Shown: positions 8,210 to 16,351, counted from the first letter of the stretch. The stretch is 64,000 bases of DNA from Hyphomonadaceae bacterium UBA1849 (GCA_002338565.1 DDIN01000002.1:124001-188000); one strand, 5' to 3'. Translations and numbers: made by a program. The notes: generated from the sequence alone by a model not told the origin.

Positions 8210-8845
8210 TTAGTCAGCCAGTGCCGCGTCAATCAATTCGTTTATGCCCTCAGTTGTCTGCGCTTCCGGGCCGGCAATTTCGCCATTGATGAAAATGGTC
8301 GGTGTCGCGCGTACACCCTGGGCTTGCGCATCACGGATGACGTTGGACATTTGTTCGTACAGGTCCTGATTGCGTGTGCAAGCACGAAACTCAGCTTCAT
8401 CCAGACCGTGGCGTGCTGCAGTCGCCTGAAGTGCGTCGCCAACCGTGCCGGTGCGGGCAGCCTGGAAAATGTTTGTCTGGTTCTCAAACAGGTCGTGCAG
8501 AACATCATAGAAGCGATCTTCGCCTGCGCAGTGCGCAATTGCATGGCCCGCCATCGCGATCTCGACCGGTTGTGTCGGGAAGCCACGGAAGATGAACTTC
8601 ACATCGCCAGCTTCAACCCGTTCTTCGATTGTTGGCATTACTTCCTGTGAGAAGGTTGCGCAGTGCGAGCAGGTGATGGACGCGTACTCAATGATTGTCA
8701 CAGGTGCGCTTGCGTCGCCCAGTACAACGTCACCTTCGACGACGCCAGTGGAGCCGCCAGAACCGGAATTGCTGCCACCACATGCCGCGAGCGTAAGTGC
8801 AGCTGTCGCGGAAATAAGCCATTTAGATACGTTCATGCCCGTCAT
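8210..8845 (-). CDS. DsbA-family thioredoxin lipoprotein (copy 3)
   Basis: A 211-residue paralogue, first of the three in transcription order. The signal ends in the lipobox LAAC (Cys22) followed by a Gly/Ser linker, so the mature protein would be membrane-anchored. The active site is C59-S-H-C62 within EYASITCSHCATF, and the cis-Pro loop reads ATPTIFING. Two ATGs (8845 and 8836) are possible starts. It is followed after 37 bases by copy 2. Sequence identity among the three is visible by eye across the whole domain, so they arose by local duplication. Confidence 0.92.
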   Translation of the reverse strand: MTGMNVSKWLISATAALTLAACGGSNSGSGGSTGVVEGDVVLGDASAPVTIIEYASITCSHCATFSQEVMPTIEERVEAGDVKFIFRGFPTQPVEIAMAGHAIAHCAGEDRFYDVLHDLFENQTNIFQAARTGTVGDALQATAARHGLDEAEFRACTRNQDLYEQMSNVIRDAQAQGVRATPTIFINGEIAGPEAQTTEGINELIDAALAD

Positions 8846-8882
8846 CCGTTTGTTTGTCCTACAGATTCGCCCTCAGGCGTGT

Positions 8883-9437
8883 TCAGCGGTCTTCTCTATA
8901 GACTGCCTCACCGAACGCCAACAGTGCCTGAGACAAACGTGGATTTTTTACGCTTGCAACACCTTCATTCAGTTGATCACGTTCTTGTGCACTCAATGGG
9001 CGAAGCTTGCGCGCCTTGTCGCCATTCTGACCCGGCGTCGCTTTGTGCACAAATTTCAAATCTTTAAGAAAACCGCCGCTTGACGCCGCCAGCCTTTGTT
9101 TAAGCATCTCACTCTGATGCTGGAAGATAGGTGAGGCGGACGGCAAAATCTCCAGCGTAAGAACACGGTTCTCCGCTTTGCCGGTCAGCTTGACTGGATA
9201 AGACAGCTTGGCGAGACGTTCGCCGACAAGATCCTTCCATCGGCGTTGAAGCATGGAAATGCCCGGACCTTCATTCTTGGTATAGGGCTTCATGATCTTG
9301 GTAATGCGCAGGCTCAGGCGTTCGCCCTGACCGTTGGCAGGGCGCGCACGGTGTTTGGATAGCCGTTTCAACGCCGCACGTTCGGCGTCGAAGTCCAGTG
9401 ACTGTGAGGTTTCGGAGCGGTTCGTGTCGCCGGGCAT
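8883..9437 (-). CDS. DUF721 / DciA-like protein
   Basis: A 184-residue protein of the DUF721 family. The conserved part is residues about 55-120: a helix around LQRRWKDLVGERLAKLSYPVKL and the strand pair ENRVLTLEILPSASPIFQHQ, followed by MLKQRLAASSG. DciA proteins of this family load or help the replicative helicase DnaB in bacteria lacking DnaC; that role is family knowledge and is not shown here. The C-terminal third is Lys/Arg-rich and less conserved. Start taken at 9437 (MPGDTNRS). It is divergent from mutY, as often seen in alphaproteobacteria, and precedes the three dsbA-like genes. Confidence 0.8.
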   Translation of the reverse strand: MPGDTNRSETSQSLDFDAERAALKRLSKHRARPANGQGERLSLRITKIMKPYTKNEGPGISMLQRRWKDLVGERLAKLSYPVKLTGKAENRVLTLEILPSASPIFQHQSEMLKQRLAASSGGFLKDLKFVHKATPGQNGDKARKLRPLSAQERDQLNEGVASVKNPRLSQALLAFGEAVYREDR

Positions 9438-9482
9438 GCAAATCATCTCATATCAGGGATGGCCCCGCGAAAGAGAGGCGCT

Positions 9483-10559
9483 ATGTATCCATTGATGTCT
9501 GATACCCATACACCCGGCGCCGAGAACAGCGCAAATATTCTTCGCTGGTACGATGCCTCAGCGCGCAGTCTGCCGTGGCGTGTCTCGCCTCAGGATCGGG
9601 CTAAGGGTGTAACGCCGAACCCATATCATGTCTGGCTGTCGGAAATTATGCTCCAGCAGACGACTATTCCGCATGCGACGCGGTATTTTTTGGACTTTGT
9701 TAAACGCTGGCCGACGGTTGAAGACCTCGCGTCTGCGCCGCGTGATGACATTATGAATGCCTGGGCAGGGCTTGGGTATTATTCGCGGGCGCGAAACCTT
9801 TATGCCTGTGCACAGGAGATAGCCGCGCAGGGTGGTTTTCCCGAAACCAGCGCGGGGCTGATCAAGCTGCCGGGTATTGGGCCTTATACGTCCGGCGCGA
9901 TTGCAGCGATTGCCTTTGACGAGCAGGTCGCGGCAGTGGATGGGAATGTCGAGCGGGTGACGACGCGTCTTCTCGCTATGGATGCGCCCCTGCCGGACAT
10001 CAAAAAAGATATCAAAGCCATTGTCGAAAGCTGGGTGCCAGAAGATCGGCCGGGCGACTTTGCGCAGGCCATGATGGATTTAGGGGCAACTGTCTGCACG
10101 CCGCGCTCGCCTGACTGCCTGATCTGTCCGCTAAGTGAGCTCTGCAAAGCGCGCGCTCTGGGGCGGCAGACAGACTTTCCGGTCAAGCCTCCGAAGAAGA
10201 AAAAGCCGATGCGCCATGGCGCTGTGCTTCTTGCTATCGTTGGTGAAGGGCTGGTCGCTGAACGCCGTGCGGATAAGGGGTTGCTGGCGGGAACTTTGGG
10301 CCTGCCGACGACGGCATGGAAAGACGTACCATCAGAGCCAGCTATTGCTTCGGACGACCGGTATCTCGGCCGTATCGAACACGTGTTTACGCATTTCCGC
10401 TTATACCTCGACATATATACGTCAGAGGCGGCTGAAGCACTGGATTTGATTGTAGAGGGGGAAGAGGAGCTGATCCCACTGTCAGAGCTATCGTCTGCGG
10501 GGCTGCCATCAGTATTCCGGAAGGCTCTGAACCTTTATCAGAGCCCCCGAGGAACGTAG
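9483..10559 (+). CDS. mutY: A/G-specific adenine glycosylase MutY
   Basis: A 358-residue base-excision repair enzyme removing adenine opposite 8-oxoguanine. N-terminal motif LPWR (30-33), the catalytic glutamate Glu54 in WLSEIMLQQT, a helix-hairpin-helix LPGIGPYTSGAIAAIAF (129-145) followed by the catalytic Asp153 in VDGNVERV, and the four-cysteine [4Fe-4S] loop CTPRSPDCLICPLSELC near residues 205-221. The C-terminal NUDIX-like domain that recognises 8-oxoG follows, containing HVFTHFRLYLDIY. I prefer the ATG at 9483 because GAGAGG precedes it; an in-frame ATG at 9459 exists. Divergent from the DUF721 gene. Confidence 0.97.
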   Translation: MYPLMSDTHTPGAENSANILRWYDASARSLPWRVSPQDRAKGVTPNPYHVWLSEIMLQQTTIPHATRYFLDFVKRWPTVEDLASAPRDDIMNAWAGLGYYSRARNLYACAQEIAAQGGFPETSAGLIKLPGIGPYTSGAIAAIAFDEQVAAVDGNVERVTTRLLAMDAPLPDIKKDIKAIVESWVPEDRPGDFAQAMMDLGATVCTPRSPDCLICPLSELCKARALGRQTDFPVKPPKKKKPMRHGAVLLAIVGEGLVAERRADKGLLAGTLGLPTTAWKDVPSEPAIASDDRYLGRIEHVFTHFRLYLDIYTSEAAEALDLIVEGEEELIPLSELSSAGLPSVFRKALNLYQSPRGT

Positions 10560-10569
10560 TTCAGAGCGG

Positions 10570-10770
10570 CTAGCCGTTCTGAAGTTCTGCTTTTACCTGT
10601 TCGTTATGCGTCTCGGCCAGATCCCAGATTTCTTCAAATGTGAGCGTGCCGTCGGCGGCGATGACATAGTCACCTTTTTCGTCACCAATCAGTGTGTAAG
10701 CACTGTCTGGATCATCCGCGTCTGACTCATACCAGTAATCAAGCGCATACAGGTTTATAAGCCGTGTCAT
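10570..10770 (-). CDS. Small acidic protein of unknown function
   Basis: A 66-residue acidic protein starting at an ATG preceded by a good ribosome-binding site (ACGGAGGCCCC). It reads MTRLINLYALDYWYESD at the start and contains alternating polar segments with a possible beta-hairpin (YTLIGDEKGDYVIAADG) and a helix (FEEIWDLAETHNEQVKAEL). No signal peptide or membrane helix. It lies between mutY (convergent, 10 bases) and ccrM (75 bases upstream on the same strand). I do not recognise a family. Confidence 0.65.
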   Translation of the reverse strand: MTRLINLYALDYWYESDADDPDSAYTLIGDEKGDYVIAADGTLTFEEIWDLAETHNEQVKAELQNG

Positions 10771-10845
10771 GGGGCCTCCGTGTTAAACCCGAATCGGTGT
10801 TGCCCTTCCAGCTATATATAAAGGTAAGCATCAATAATGCGTTGA

Positions 10846-11928
10846 TCAACCGAGTCCCATCTGCGTACGGAACTTTCTGCGCAGAAGATCGATCGGCTCC
10901 AGACCGTTCCGGCTCTCATAATGCCAGAAAGTCCAACCATTACACGCTGCTGCACGCTGAACATGCGCACCGAGGCGGTGAATAGAGCCGACATCGCGGC
11001 CATTCGTCAGGCTGCCATCAATGCGAACGCGCGCTTCGTGACGTCGTGATGCAGAGAAAAGACGGTCGCCCGGACGCAGATAACCACTCTCGATCAGAGC
11101 GCCAAATGGCACACGTGGCTCGGCCTTCTTGCTTGTGACAGTTTTAAGCTGTTCGCTCTCATAAGGCTGAACACGGGCAAGGCGCTCGCGCGCATGGCGG
11201 GCATAGCCACCATCCTGTTCGATACCGACGAAGCGGCGGCCAAGTGCCTTGGCGACAGCGGCTGTCGTGCCCGTGCCGGAGAACGGATCGAGAATAAGGT
11301 CATTCTCTTTACTGGTTGCCAGCAGGACGCGGTGTAGAAGGCCTTCAGGCTTTTGTGTCGGGTGAACCTTCTTGCCGTCATCGCCTTTCAGGCGCTCCTG
11401 ACCTGTGCAGATCGGGATCGTCCAGTCTGAGCGCATTTGCAGATCGTCATTAAAGGTTTTCAGAGCGTCATAGTTGAACGTGTACGGTTTCTGGTTCGGG
11501 TGCTTTGTCGCCCAGATCAGCGTCTCGTGTGCGTTCTGAAAGCGTGTGCCCTTGAAGTTCGGCATCGGGTTGGTCTTGCGCCAGATCACGTCGTTCATGA
11601 TCCAGAAGCCGGCATCCTGAAGAATAGCGCCAACGCGGAAAATATTGTGATAGCTGCCGATAACCCAGATCGCGCCTGTATCTTTCAGAACGCGGCGGCA
11701 GGCAGCCAGCCATTCATGGGTGAAGAGGTCATAGGAATCGAAGCTGTCGAACTGGTCCCAATCGTCGGTAACACCTTTAACTTCGGAGTTATCCGGACGG
11801 GTGAGATCACCGCCAAGCTGCAGATTGTATGGCGGGTCTGCAAAGATGAGATCCACCGAGTTTTCCGGCATGCGGTTCATCACGTCGACGCAATCACCTT
11901 GGATGATCACATTTTCCAGCGCGTCCAT
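10846..11928 (-). CDS. ccrM: CcrM-type DNA adenine methyltransferase (GANTC)
   Basis: A 360-residue beta-class N6-adenine methyltransferase. The catalytic motif DPPYNLQL is at residues 31-38, the AdoMet-binding motif DPFSGTGTT at 214-222, and the KVHPTQKPEGLLHRVL segment lies between. The C-terminal extension (about 265-360) with VPFGALIESGYLRPGDRLF and a conserved Trp/His-rich end is the DNA-binding domain specific to CcrM proteins. CcrM methylates GANTC after replication and so times cell-cycle genes in Caulobacterales and Rhizobiales. Location beside mutY is the usual alphaproteobacterial arrangement. The promoter region carries GANTC sites, see the separate entry. Confidence 0.97.
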   Translation of the reverse strand: MDALENVIIQGDCVDVMNRMPENSVDLIFADPPYNLQLGGDLTRPDNSEVKGVTDDWDQFDSFDSYDLFTHEWLAACRRVLKDTGAIWVIGSYHNIFRVGAILQDAGFWIMNDVIWRKTNPMPNFKGTRFQNAHETLIWATKHPNQKPYTFNYDALKTFNDDLQMRSDWTIPICTGQERLKGDDGKKVHPTQKPEGLLHRVLLATSKENDLILDPFSGTGTTAAVAKALGRRFVGIEQDGGYARHARERLARVQPYESEQLKTVTSKKAEPRVPFGALIESGYLRPGDRLFSASRRHEARVRIDGSLTNGRDVGSIHRLGAHVQRAAACNGWTFWHYESRNGLEPIDLLRRKFRTQMGLG

Positions 11929-12047
11929 ATCGAAAAAACCTCGTTCTAAAATTCTTCTGAGATGCCAATCCGAAGTGATTTCATGAAGAATGTCTTACCG
12001 AAGCGAATCAATCGGAAAATTTTGTTAAAATTTTACGTTTCAGAATC
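11929..12047 (-). promoter_or_regulatory. ccrM upstream region with two GANTC sites
   Basis: Two GAATC sites (12005-12009 and 12043-12047, the second inside the end of the radical SAM gene) lie 77 and 115 bases ahead of the ccrM start. Between them are two AAAATTTT blocks (12016-12023 and 12027-12034), one helical turn apart. In Caulobacter ccrM transcription is inhibited by full methylation of GANTC sites in its own promoter region; the sites here fit such feedback, but no promoter elements can be fixed. Confidence 0.45.
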
Positions 12048-13176
12048 CGAAGGACATTTGCGGCGAGTCTTTTGCCGGTACTTTGAAGAGGTCACATCGC
12101 AATCGGGCAGGTTGTTCTGTCATACCTGCGCGCCTCACCGCCTGCTTGAAACGCGCCGCAATCAGGTCTGCAACGGGGCCGTCACCACGCTGGCGTTTAT
12201 GCCATTCAGCATCATAATCTTTGCCGCCGCGCATATCTCTCAGCGTGTTGATGACGCGCGCGGCCCGATCAGGAAAATGGGCTTTCAGCCATTCCTGGAA
12301 AATATCCTTCAGTTCATAGGGCAGGCGTAGCAGTACATAACGCGCATTGATTGCGCCTGCTTCCGCTCCGGCAGAAATCATGGCCTCCAGCTCGCTGTCA
12401 TTCAGGCAGGGGATTATGGGCGCTGTCATCTGAACGACAGGGATGCCCGCTTTTGCTAGCGCCTCTATTGTTTGCAGGCGAAGTGATGGCGCAGCCGCGC
12501 GCGGTTCCAGTTTGATTGAAAAATCATGTTTGAGCGTGGTCATGGAAACGCCGGTAGACACCAGGCCGCGCTCTGCCATGCCGGACAGGATATCAATATC
12601 CCGCCGGATCAGCGCGGACTTGGTGAGGATCATCACCGGATGATTGAACTCGTCCAGCACGCGCAAAATCTCGCGCGTCAGGCGCAGGCGCTTTTCTTCC
12701 GGCTGATAGGCGTCGGTATTGATGCCAAGCGCTACAGGGCGTGGTTCATATTTGCGCCCTGAAAGTTCGCGCCGGAGCAGCTCGACAGCATTGTTCTTGA
12801 AATAAAGCTGTCGTTCGAAATCTATGCCTGGCGAGTGGCCGAGATAGGCGTGCGAGGGACGCGCAAAGCAATAGGCGCAGCCATGCTCGCAGCCACGATA
12901 AGGGTTAATCGAACGGTCAAAAGAAATGTCTGGTGACTGGTTTCGCGTGATGATGGTGCGCGCTGTTTCAGAGTGCCATGAAATGCGGCTGGCTTCGTCT
13001 ATAAAGTCTGTCGCATTCTCCCAGCCATCATCAAACCTATTTGTCTGAATAGTTTCGAAACGCCCTGCAGGGTTGGATACGGCGCCGCGTCCTCGCCTTG
13101 CGTCTGAAGGCGAAAGAGCATTGAGTTCATTGGACTTTATGCGTCCGCGTTCCGGTAGTTTCTGGCTGGCTTTCAT
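12040..13176 (-). CDS. PA0069-family radical SAM protein (SplB-like)
   Basis: A 378-residue radical SAM protein. The [4Fe-4S]/AdoMet motif is C96-x3-C100-x2-C103 within YRGCEHGCAYCFARPSH. This pattern with the following HAYLGHSPGIDFERQLYFK is that of the PA0069/Rv2578c family, distantly related to spore photoproduct lyase SplB; the reaction in non-sporulating bacteria is not established. The C-terminal half has the TIM-barrel segments VMILTKSALIRRDIDIL and GIPVVQMTAPIIPCLND. I place the start at 13176 (MKASQKLPER); the longer frame would run into the LexA box 25 bases upstream. That box makes it likely that the gene is DNA-damage induced. Confidence 0.9.
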   Translation of the reverse strand: MKASQKLPERGRIKSNELNALSPSDARRGRGAVSNPAGRFETIQTNRFDDGWENATDFIDEASRISWHSETARTIITRNQSPDISFDRSINPYRGCEHGCAYCFARPSHAYLGHSPGIDFERQLYFKNNAVELLRRELSGRKYEPRPVALGINTDAYQPEEKRLRLTREILRVLDEFNHPVMILTKSALIRRDIDILSGMAERGLVSTGVSMTTLKHDFSIKLEPRAAAPSLRLQTIEALAKAGIPVVQMTAPIIPCLNDSELEAMISAGAEAGAINARYVLLRLPYELKDIFQEWLKAHFPDRAARVINTLRDMRGGKDYDAEWHKRQRGDGPVADLIAARFKQAVRRAGMTEQPARLRCDLFKVPAKDSPQMSFGF

Positions 13177-13200
13177 GGAATATGAATAGCAGTCAAAAAA

Positions 13201-13215
13201 GAACAAAACAAGAAC
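13201..13215 (-). promoter_or_regulatory. LexA (SOS) box of the radical SAM gene
   Basis: GAAC (13201-13204), seven bases, GAAC (13212-13215): an exact match to the direct-repeat LexA site of alphaproteobacteria, GTTC-N7-GTTC on the coding strand. A third GAAC follows eight bases on (13224-13227). The box ends 25 bases before the chosen start codon at 13176, the expected position for repression. Confidence 0.75.
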
Positions 13216-13269
13216 AAAAATGCGAACAAAACCCCGTCTTCAACAGGTAATAGTCAACTCAGGATCGTA

Positions 13270-13305
13270 ATCATGATCATGATCATGGTGAAGAAAATTC
13301 ACCAT
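13270..13305. repeat. ATCATG triplet repeat followed by an inverted repeat
   Basis: Three exact tandem copies of ATCATG (13270-13287) run into an inverted repeat ATGGTGAA (13285-13292) and TTCACCAT (13298-13305) with a five-base spacer. It lies in the 241-base divergent promoter region between the radical SAM gene and the two-receiver response regulator, about 115 bases before the latter. It could be an operator; no known factor is assigned. Confidence 0.5.
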
Positions 13306-13417
13306 AGCGTCAGAATGCTCCGAATTGATTCACGAATGTTCAATCTGGGCATGGAATAGTCATTGGCGAATGGGGATCGAAACTAAGTTTCAAAAAACTC
13401 AGTAAAGGGATGGGTTC

Positions 13418-14185
13418 GTGCCAGCTTACAATCCGGGTCTGTTAGTGTTGGAGGATAGCACTACGCAGGCGAAGATGATTTCAAGAATGTTCGAGGACCA
13501 GGGCGCAGCGGTGACGACAGTTACGACGCCGCGCGAGTTTTCTTCTGCGCCGCATTTGTTCGACCTGAAAGTGAATGCTGCATTGATTGACGTGCACTTT
13601 GGCGAAGTGAGCGGGCTCAAGCTGATTGAGCCATTGTCCCGCCGCTGGCCGTCTGCGGTACTGATCATGATGACAGCGAACGACACGGATGATTTCGCAG
13701 TGCTTGCCAAAGCACGCGAGAAGGGGGCTCACCTCGTACTGAAAAAGCCTTTCAAACGTGAAGACGTTATGGAAACGCTTGCCGATATAAAATCTATTCA
13801 GGAAACGGGCGCACGCCGTAAACACATCGTTCTGATCGATGATAGCAAGACGACCTGCCGTATCGCTTCGGATCTGTTGCGCGCTCATGGCTTCCGCGTG
13901 TCCAGCTTCCAGAGCGGTCTCAGTGCCATCCAGCAGCTGAACTATGATCATGTGGATGCGGTTCTGACGGACATGCACATGCCTGAAATGTCGGGCAGTG
14001 AGTTGATCTGTCTGGTTCGCGATGTCTGGGCGAAGGTTCCAATTGTTGCGATGTCAGCAGATGAAAAGCTGGCGTCTCAGAAGTTCGATGTGGATGCGTT
14101 CATTCAGAAGCCGTTCGGCCCCGAAGAAATTATCTCAATTCTCAAGAACGTCATGCGCCGCGAAGAGGTGGAGCTCGACTGCTAG
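13418..14185 (+). CDS. Response regulator with two receiver domains
   Basis: A 255-residue protein made of two CheY-like receiver domains and no output domain. Domain 1 (about 7-125) has the acidic pair in LVLEDS, the phospho-acceptor aspartate in AALIDVHFGEVSG and the conserved lysine in LVLKKPF. Domain 2 (about 135-250) has VLIDDS, DAVLTDMHMPEMSG and FIQKPFG. The layout resembles the receiver part of PleD without GGDEF. It probably relays phosphate or acts through protein contacts. The start is GTG at 13418, preceded by a purine-rich GGGATGGG stretch. It stands alone: divergent from the radical SAM gene and convergent (overlapping by four bases) with the next. Confidence 0.9.
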   Translation: MPAYNPGLLVLEDSTTQAKMISRMFEDQGAAVTTVTTPREFSSAPHLFDLKVNAALIDVHFGEVSGLKLIEPLSRRWPSAVLIMMTANDTDDFAVLAKAREKGAHLVLKKPFKREDVMETLADIKSIQETGARRKHIVLIDDSKTTCRIASDLLRAHGFRVSSFQSGLSAIQQLNYDHVDAVLTDMHMPEMSGSELICLVRDVWAKVPIVAMSADEKLASQKFDVDAFIQKPFGPEEIISILKNVMRREEVELDC

Positions 14186-14784
14186 TCAGCCCGTCTCATG
14201 GCTCGCCACTTGGTCAGCGCGTCAAGATCATCAATATCAATCCGTTCGTCCAGATAGGCGATCCGGCGGCTTTGCAGATTGTCCCGAACATCGGCCAGCG
14301 CCCATTGGCTTGACCATCTGACGCCATCAAACGGGGCTTTGGTGCGGCAGGTCTTCGTCATTCCAAATAACCAGAAGCCGCCGTCATCGGCGGGGCCAAA
14401 GACGGCGCTGTGCGTCAAAAGCTTCTGGCTTGCCGCGTGAATGTCTGCAGGGCGAAGGTCCGGCATATCGCTTCCAACGAAAATCACACGCCCGAGCGGC
14501 GCAAGATCGAAGGCGCAGGTGAGTCTGTCTCCAAGGTCGCCGCCGCCTTGAGGAATGCGGATGAGCTGTTCCGGCCATAGGGGCTGACGGCTTTTGACGA
14601 CTGTATCAGGCGCAACGCTCAGAACGCCGGTCCATCGCTGGTCGTCCAGTGCGCGTAGGGCTCGCGCAGTACTCATGGCATTAATGCGCCGTGCTTCGGT
14701 CTTGCCGATATCGCGGGCGAGGCGCGTTTTGGCCATGCCCATCCGGTTTGGTTTGACGAAAGCAAAGACGGTGATCGGTGTCAT
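14182..14784 (-). CDS. DUF2064 / TIGR04282-type glycosyltransferase
   Basis: A 200-residue protein of the DUF2064 family, a GT-A-like nucleotide-sugar transferase fold. Visible are the start VFAFVKPNRMGMAKTRLA (family motif KxPxxGxxKTRLA), the substrate loop PQGGGDLGDRL, the metal motif VGSDMPDLRP and the GPADDGGFWLFG block. Members with this name are often found in arsenosugar synthesis loci; none of the other genes of that pathway are nearby. It is followed on the same strand order by the GT2 gene upstream (gap 24 bases), so the pair forms an operon with the GT2 gene first. Confidence 0.85.
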   Translation of the reverse strand: MTPITVFAFVKPNRMGMAKTRLARDIGKTEARRINAMSTARALRALDDQRWTGVLSVAPDTVVKSRQPLWPEQLIRIPQGGGDLGDRLTCAFDLAPLGRVIFVGSDMPDLRPADIHAASQKLLTHSAVFGPADDGGFWLFGMTKTCRTKAPFDGVRWSSQWALADVRDNLQSRRIAYLDERIDIDDLDALTKWRAMRRAD

Positions 14785-14808
14785 GCGTTTGGCGCGATAC
14801 GTGTCTGA

Positions 14809-15495
14809 CTATTTATAGAGTTTAGAGAGCTTCTCAGGGCTGGCGCCCAGATAATAGCGCGTCAGCAGCAATGCATTTGCGTAGGCGCGTTTGCGCCAAC
14901 CGTCGCGCTCGTATTTCTCTGCTGATGTAAATGCGCGCACGGGCAGGATTTTCAGGCGGCGCTTGCGAATGCGGCGGACCATGTCGACATCTTCCATGAG
15001 CGGCATGTCTTTGAAGCCACCAAGGTCTTCATACATGGCGCGTGGCATTAGAAGGCCCTGATCGCCATAGGGAAGGCCCAGCAGTTTTGCGCGCTGGTTT
15101 GCGCGCTTTTCCAGCCAGCGGGCTTCTTTAGAGTTGCTCTGATAGCGCAGCTCAAACGCGGCTGCGTGGGTTTCATGCTCAAACATGTGTCGGTCGACCA
15201 TGCGGGGCCAGTTCTTGTCGAGCTTGGTGTCGGCGTGCAGGAAAAGGAACCATTCGCCAGTGGCATTCTTCGCACCGGTACGAAGCTGGCGGCCACGGCC
15301 CTTCGCGGCAGAGCATATGACGCGTGCGCCCCAGTTGAAGGCAGTCACGATGGAATTGTCGGTCGAACCGCCGTCCACAACAATCACTTCACAGATGATT
15401 TCATCCTGCATGCCCTTCATCAGGGATTTCAGGCAGGTCGTGAGCTGTTTCTCACCATTATAGACGGGGATGATAACAGAGACAGGAGCGCGCAA
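14809..15495 (-). CDS. Family 2 glycosyltransferase, TIGR04283-like
   Basis: A 228-residue GT2 enzyme. N-terminal VSVIIPVYNGEKQLTTCL, the nucleotide-binding EVIVVDGGSTDNS, the metal-binding FLFLHADTKLDKNW, and the acceptor-side block FKDMPLMEDVDMVRRIRKRR. The short length and the motif GLPYGDQGLLMPRAMY fit the TIGR04283 group that travels with DUF2064 proteins. Acceptor and donor are unknown. Likely cytoplasmic, membrane-associated through its C-terminus at most; no true membrane helix is seen. It forms a two-gene unit with the DUF2064 gene. Confidence 0.85.
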   Translation of the reverse strand: MRAPVSVIIPVYNGEKQLTTCLKSLMKGMQDEIICEVIVVDGGSTDNSIVTAFNWGARVICSAAKGRGRQLRTGAKNATGEWFLFLHADTKLDKNWPRMVDRHMFEHETHAAAFELRYQSNSKEARWLEKRANQRAKLLGLPYGDQGLLMPRAMYEDLGGFKDMPLMEDVDMVRRIRKRRLKILPVRAFTSAEKYERDGWRKRAYANALLLTRYYLGASPEKLSKLYK

Positions 15496-15544
15496 TTTAC
15501 TGAGCCTTTTTTACTATACACGGGTGGGGTCAGTGGTGGTCATT

Positions 15545-16351
15545 TCAGGTGATCCCGCTCTCTTCCACGAACTTTCTGATGTGGAGCAGGTCTTCCCAGG
15601 CTTTGGATTTTTCCGCCGGTCTCTTCAGAAGGAAGGATGGATGGAAAATCGGGAAAACGGGAACGGGCTGTTTCAGCCCGGGTACATCCAGATTGAAGCG
15701 CTTTCCACGCATCTGGCCGATTGTTTCTTCGCTATGGAGCAGGGCGCTGGCTGGCACTAGGCCGGTCGCAATAATCAGCTTCGGTGCCACGAGCTCGATA
15801 TGCTTGTCGACGAATGGACGACAAATAGCCAGCTCTTCCGGCGTTGGGTTCCGGTTGCCGGGCGGGCGCCAGAAATTGACGTTGGTGAGATAGGCATTCT
15901 CTTCTCGAGACAGGCCGATCGCTTTGAGCATTTTGTCGAGAAGTTGTCCGGCAGGCCCGATGAAAGGTTTGCCGCTTTTGTCTTCTTCACGGCCAGGACC
16001 TTCGCCGATGACCATTACGCCGGCATTGGCAGGGCCGTCCGCGATTACTGTGGACTGCGCCTTGAGTTTCAGTTCGCAGCCATCGAACGCCTCAAGTGCG
16101 GTGCGCAATTCATCCAGTGTGCGGATGTTTGCAACGGCGCTGCGTGCAGCTTCATCAGAGGTAATACGTTTCGCAGCTTTCCTCGTCTGAGGGGCTGCCT
16201 GTTGCGGCGCACTTGTTTCGGCTTTTGGTGCTGACGCATTTGCTGCGCGGATCAGCTTTTCCAGTTCACGTGTGTCTACCGGAACGCCCGCGTCTTCCCA
16301 CCAGTCGGTGAGTGGCTTTAGCTGTTTTAACAAGTTGTCGGTCAAAGCCAT
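15545..16351 (-). CDS. Uracil-DNA glycosylase, family 4-like
   Basis: A 268-residue protein. After a low-complexity Ala/Pro/Lys linker, the UDG fold starts at about residue 75. Motif 1 is GEGPGREEDKSGKPFIGPAG (116-135), the conserved NVNFWRPPGNRNPTPEE block follows, and motif 2 is the HPSFLL segment with His237. It removes uracil from DNA. Only two cysteines are present (C92 and C177), whereas classical family 4 enzymes hold a [4Fe-4S] cluster with four, so the cluster may be missing. The start at 16351 (MALTDNLL) gives the usual N-terminus; the longer frame up to 16468 is not family-like. Next gene downstream is the GT2 gene, 49 bases away. Confidence 0.9.
   Translation of the reverse strand: MALTDNLLKQLKPLTDWWEDAGVPVDTRELEKLIRAANASAPKAETSAPQQAAPQTRKAAKRITSDEAARSAVANIRTLDELRTALEAFDGCELKLKAQSTVIADGPANAGVMVIGEGPGREEDKSGKPFIGPAGQLLDKMLKAIGLSREENAYLTNVNFWRPPGNRNPTPEELAICRPFVDKHIELVAPKLIIATGLVPASALLHSEETIGQMRGKRFNLDVPGLKQPVPVFPIFHPSFLLKRPAEKSKAWEDLLHIRKFVEESGIT

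Noticed and set aside
13212..13227. Second LexA box formed by the third GAAC
   Set aside because: The spacer is eight bases instead of seven, so it does not fit the alphaproteobacterial site; only the first pair was called.
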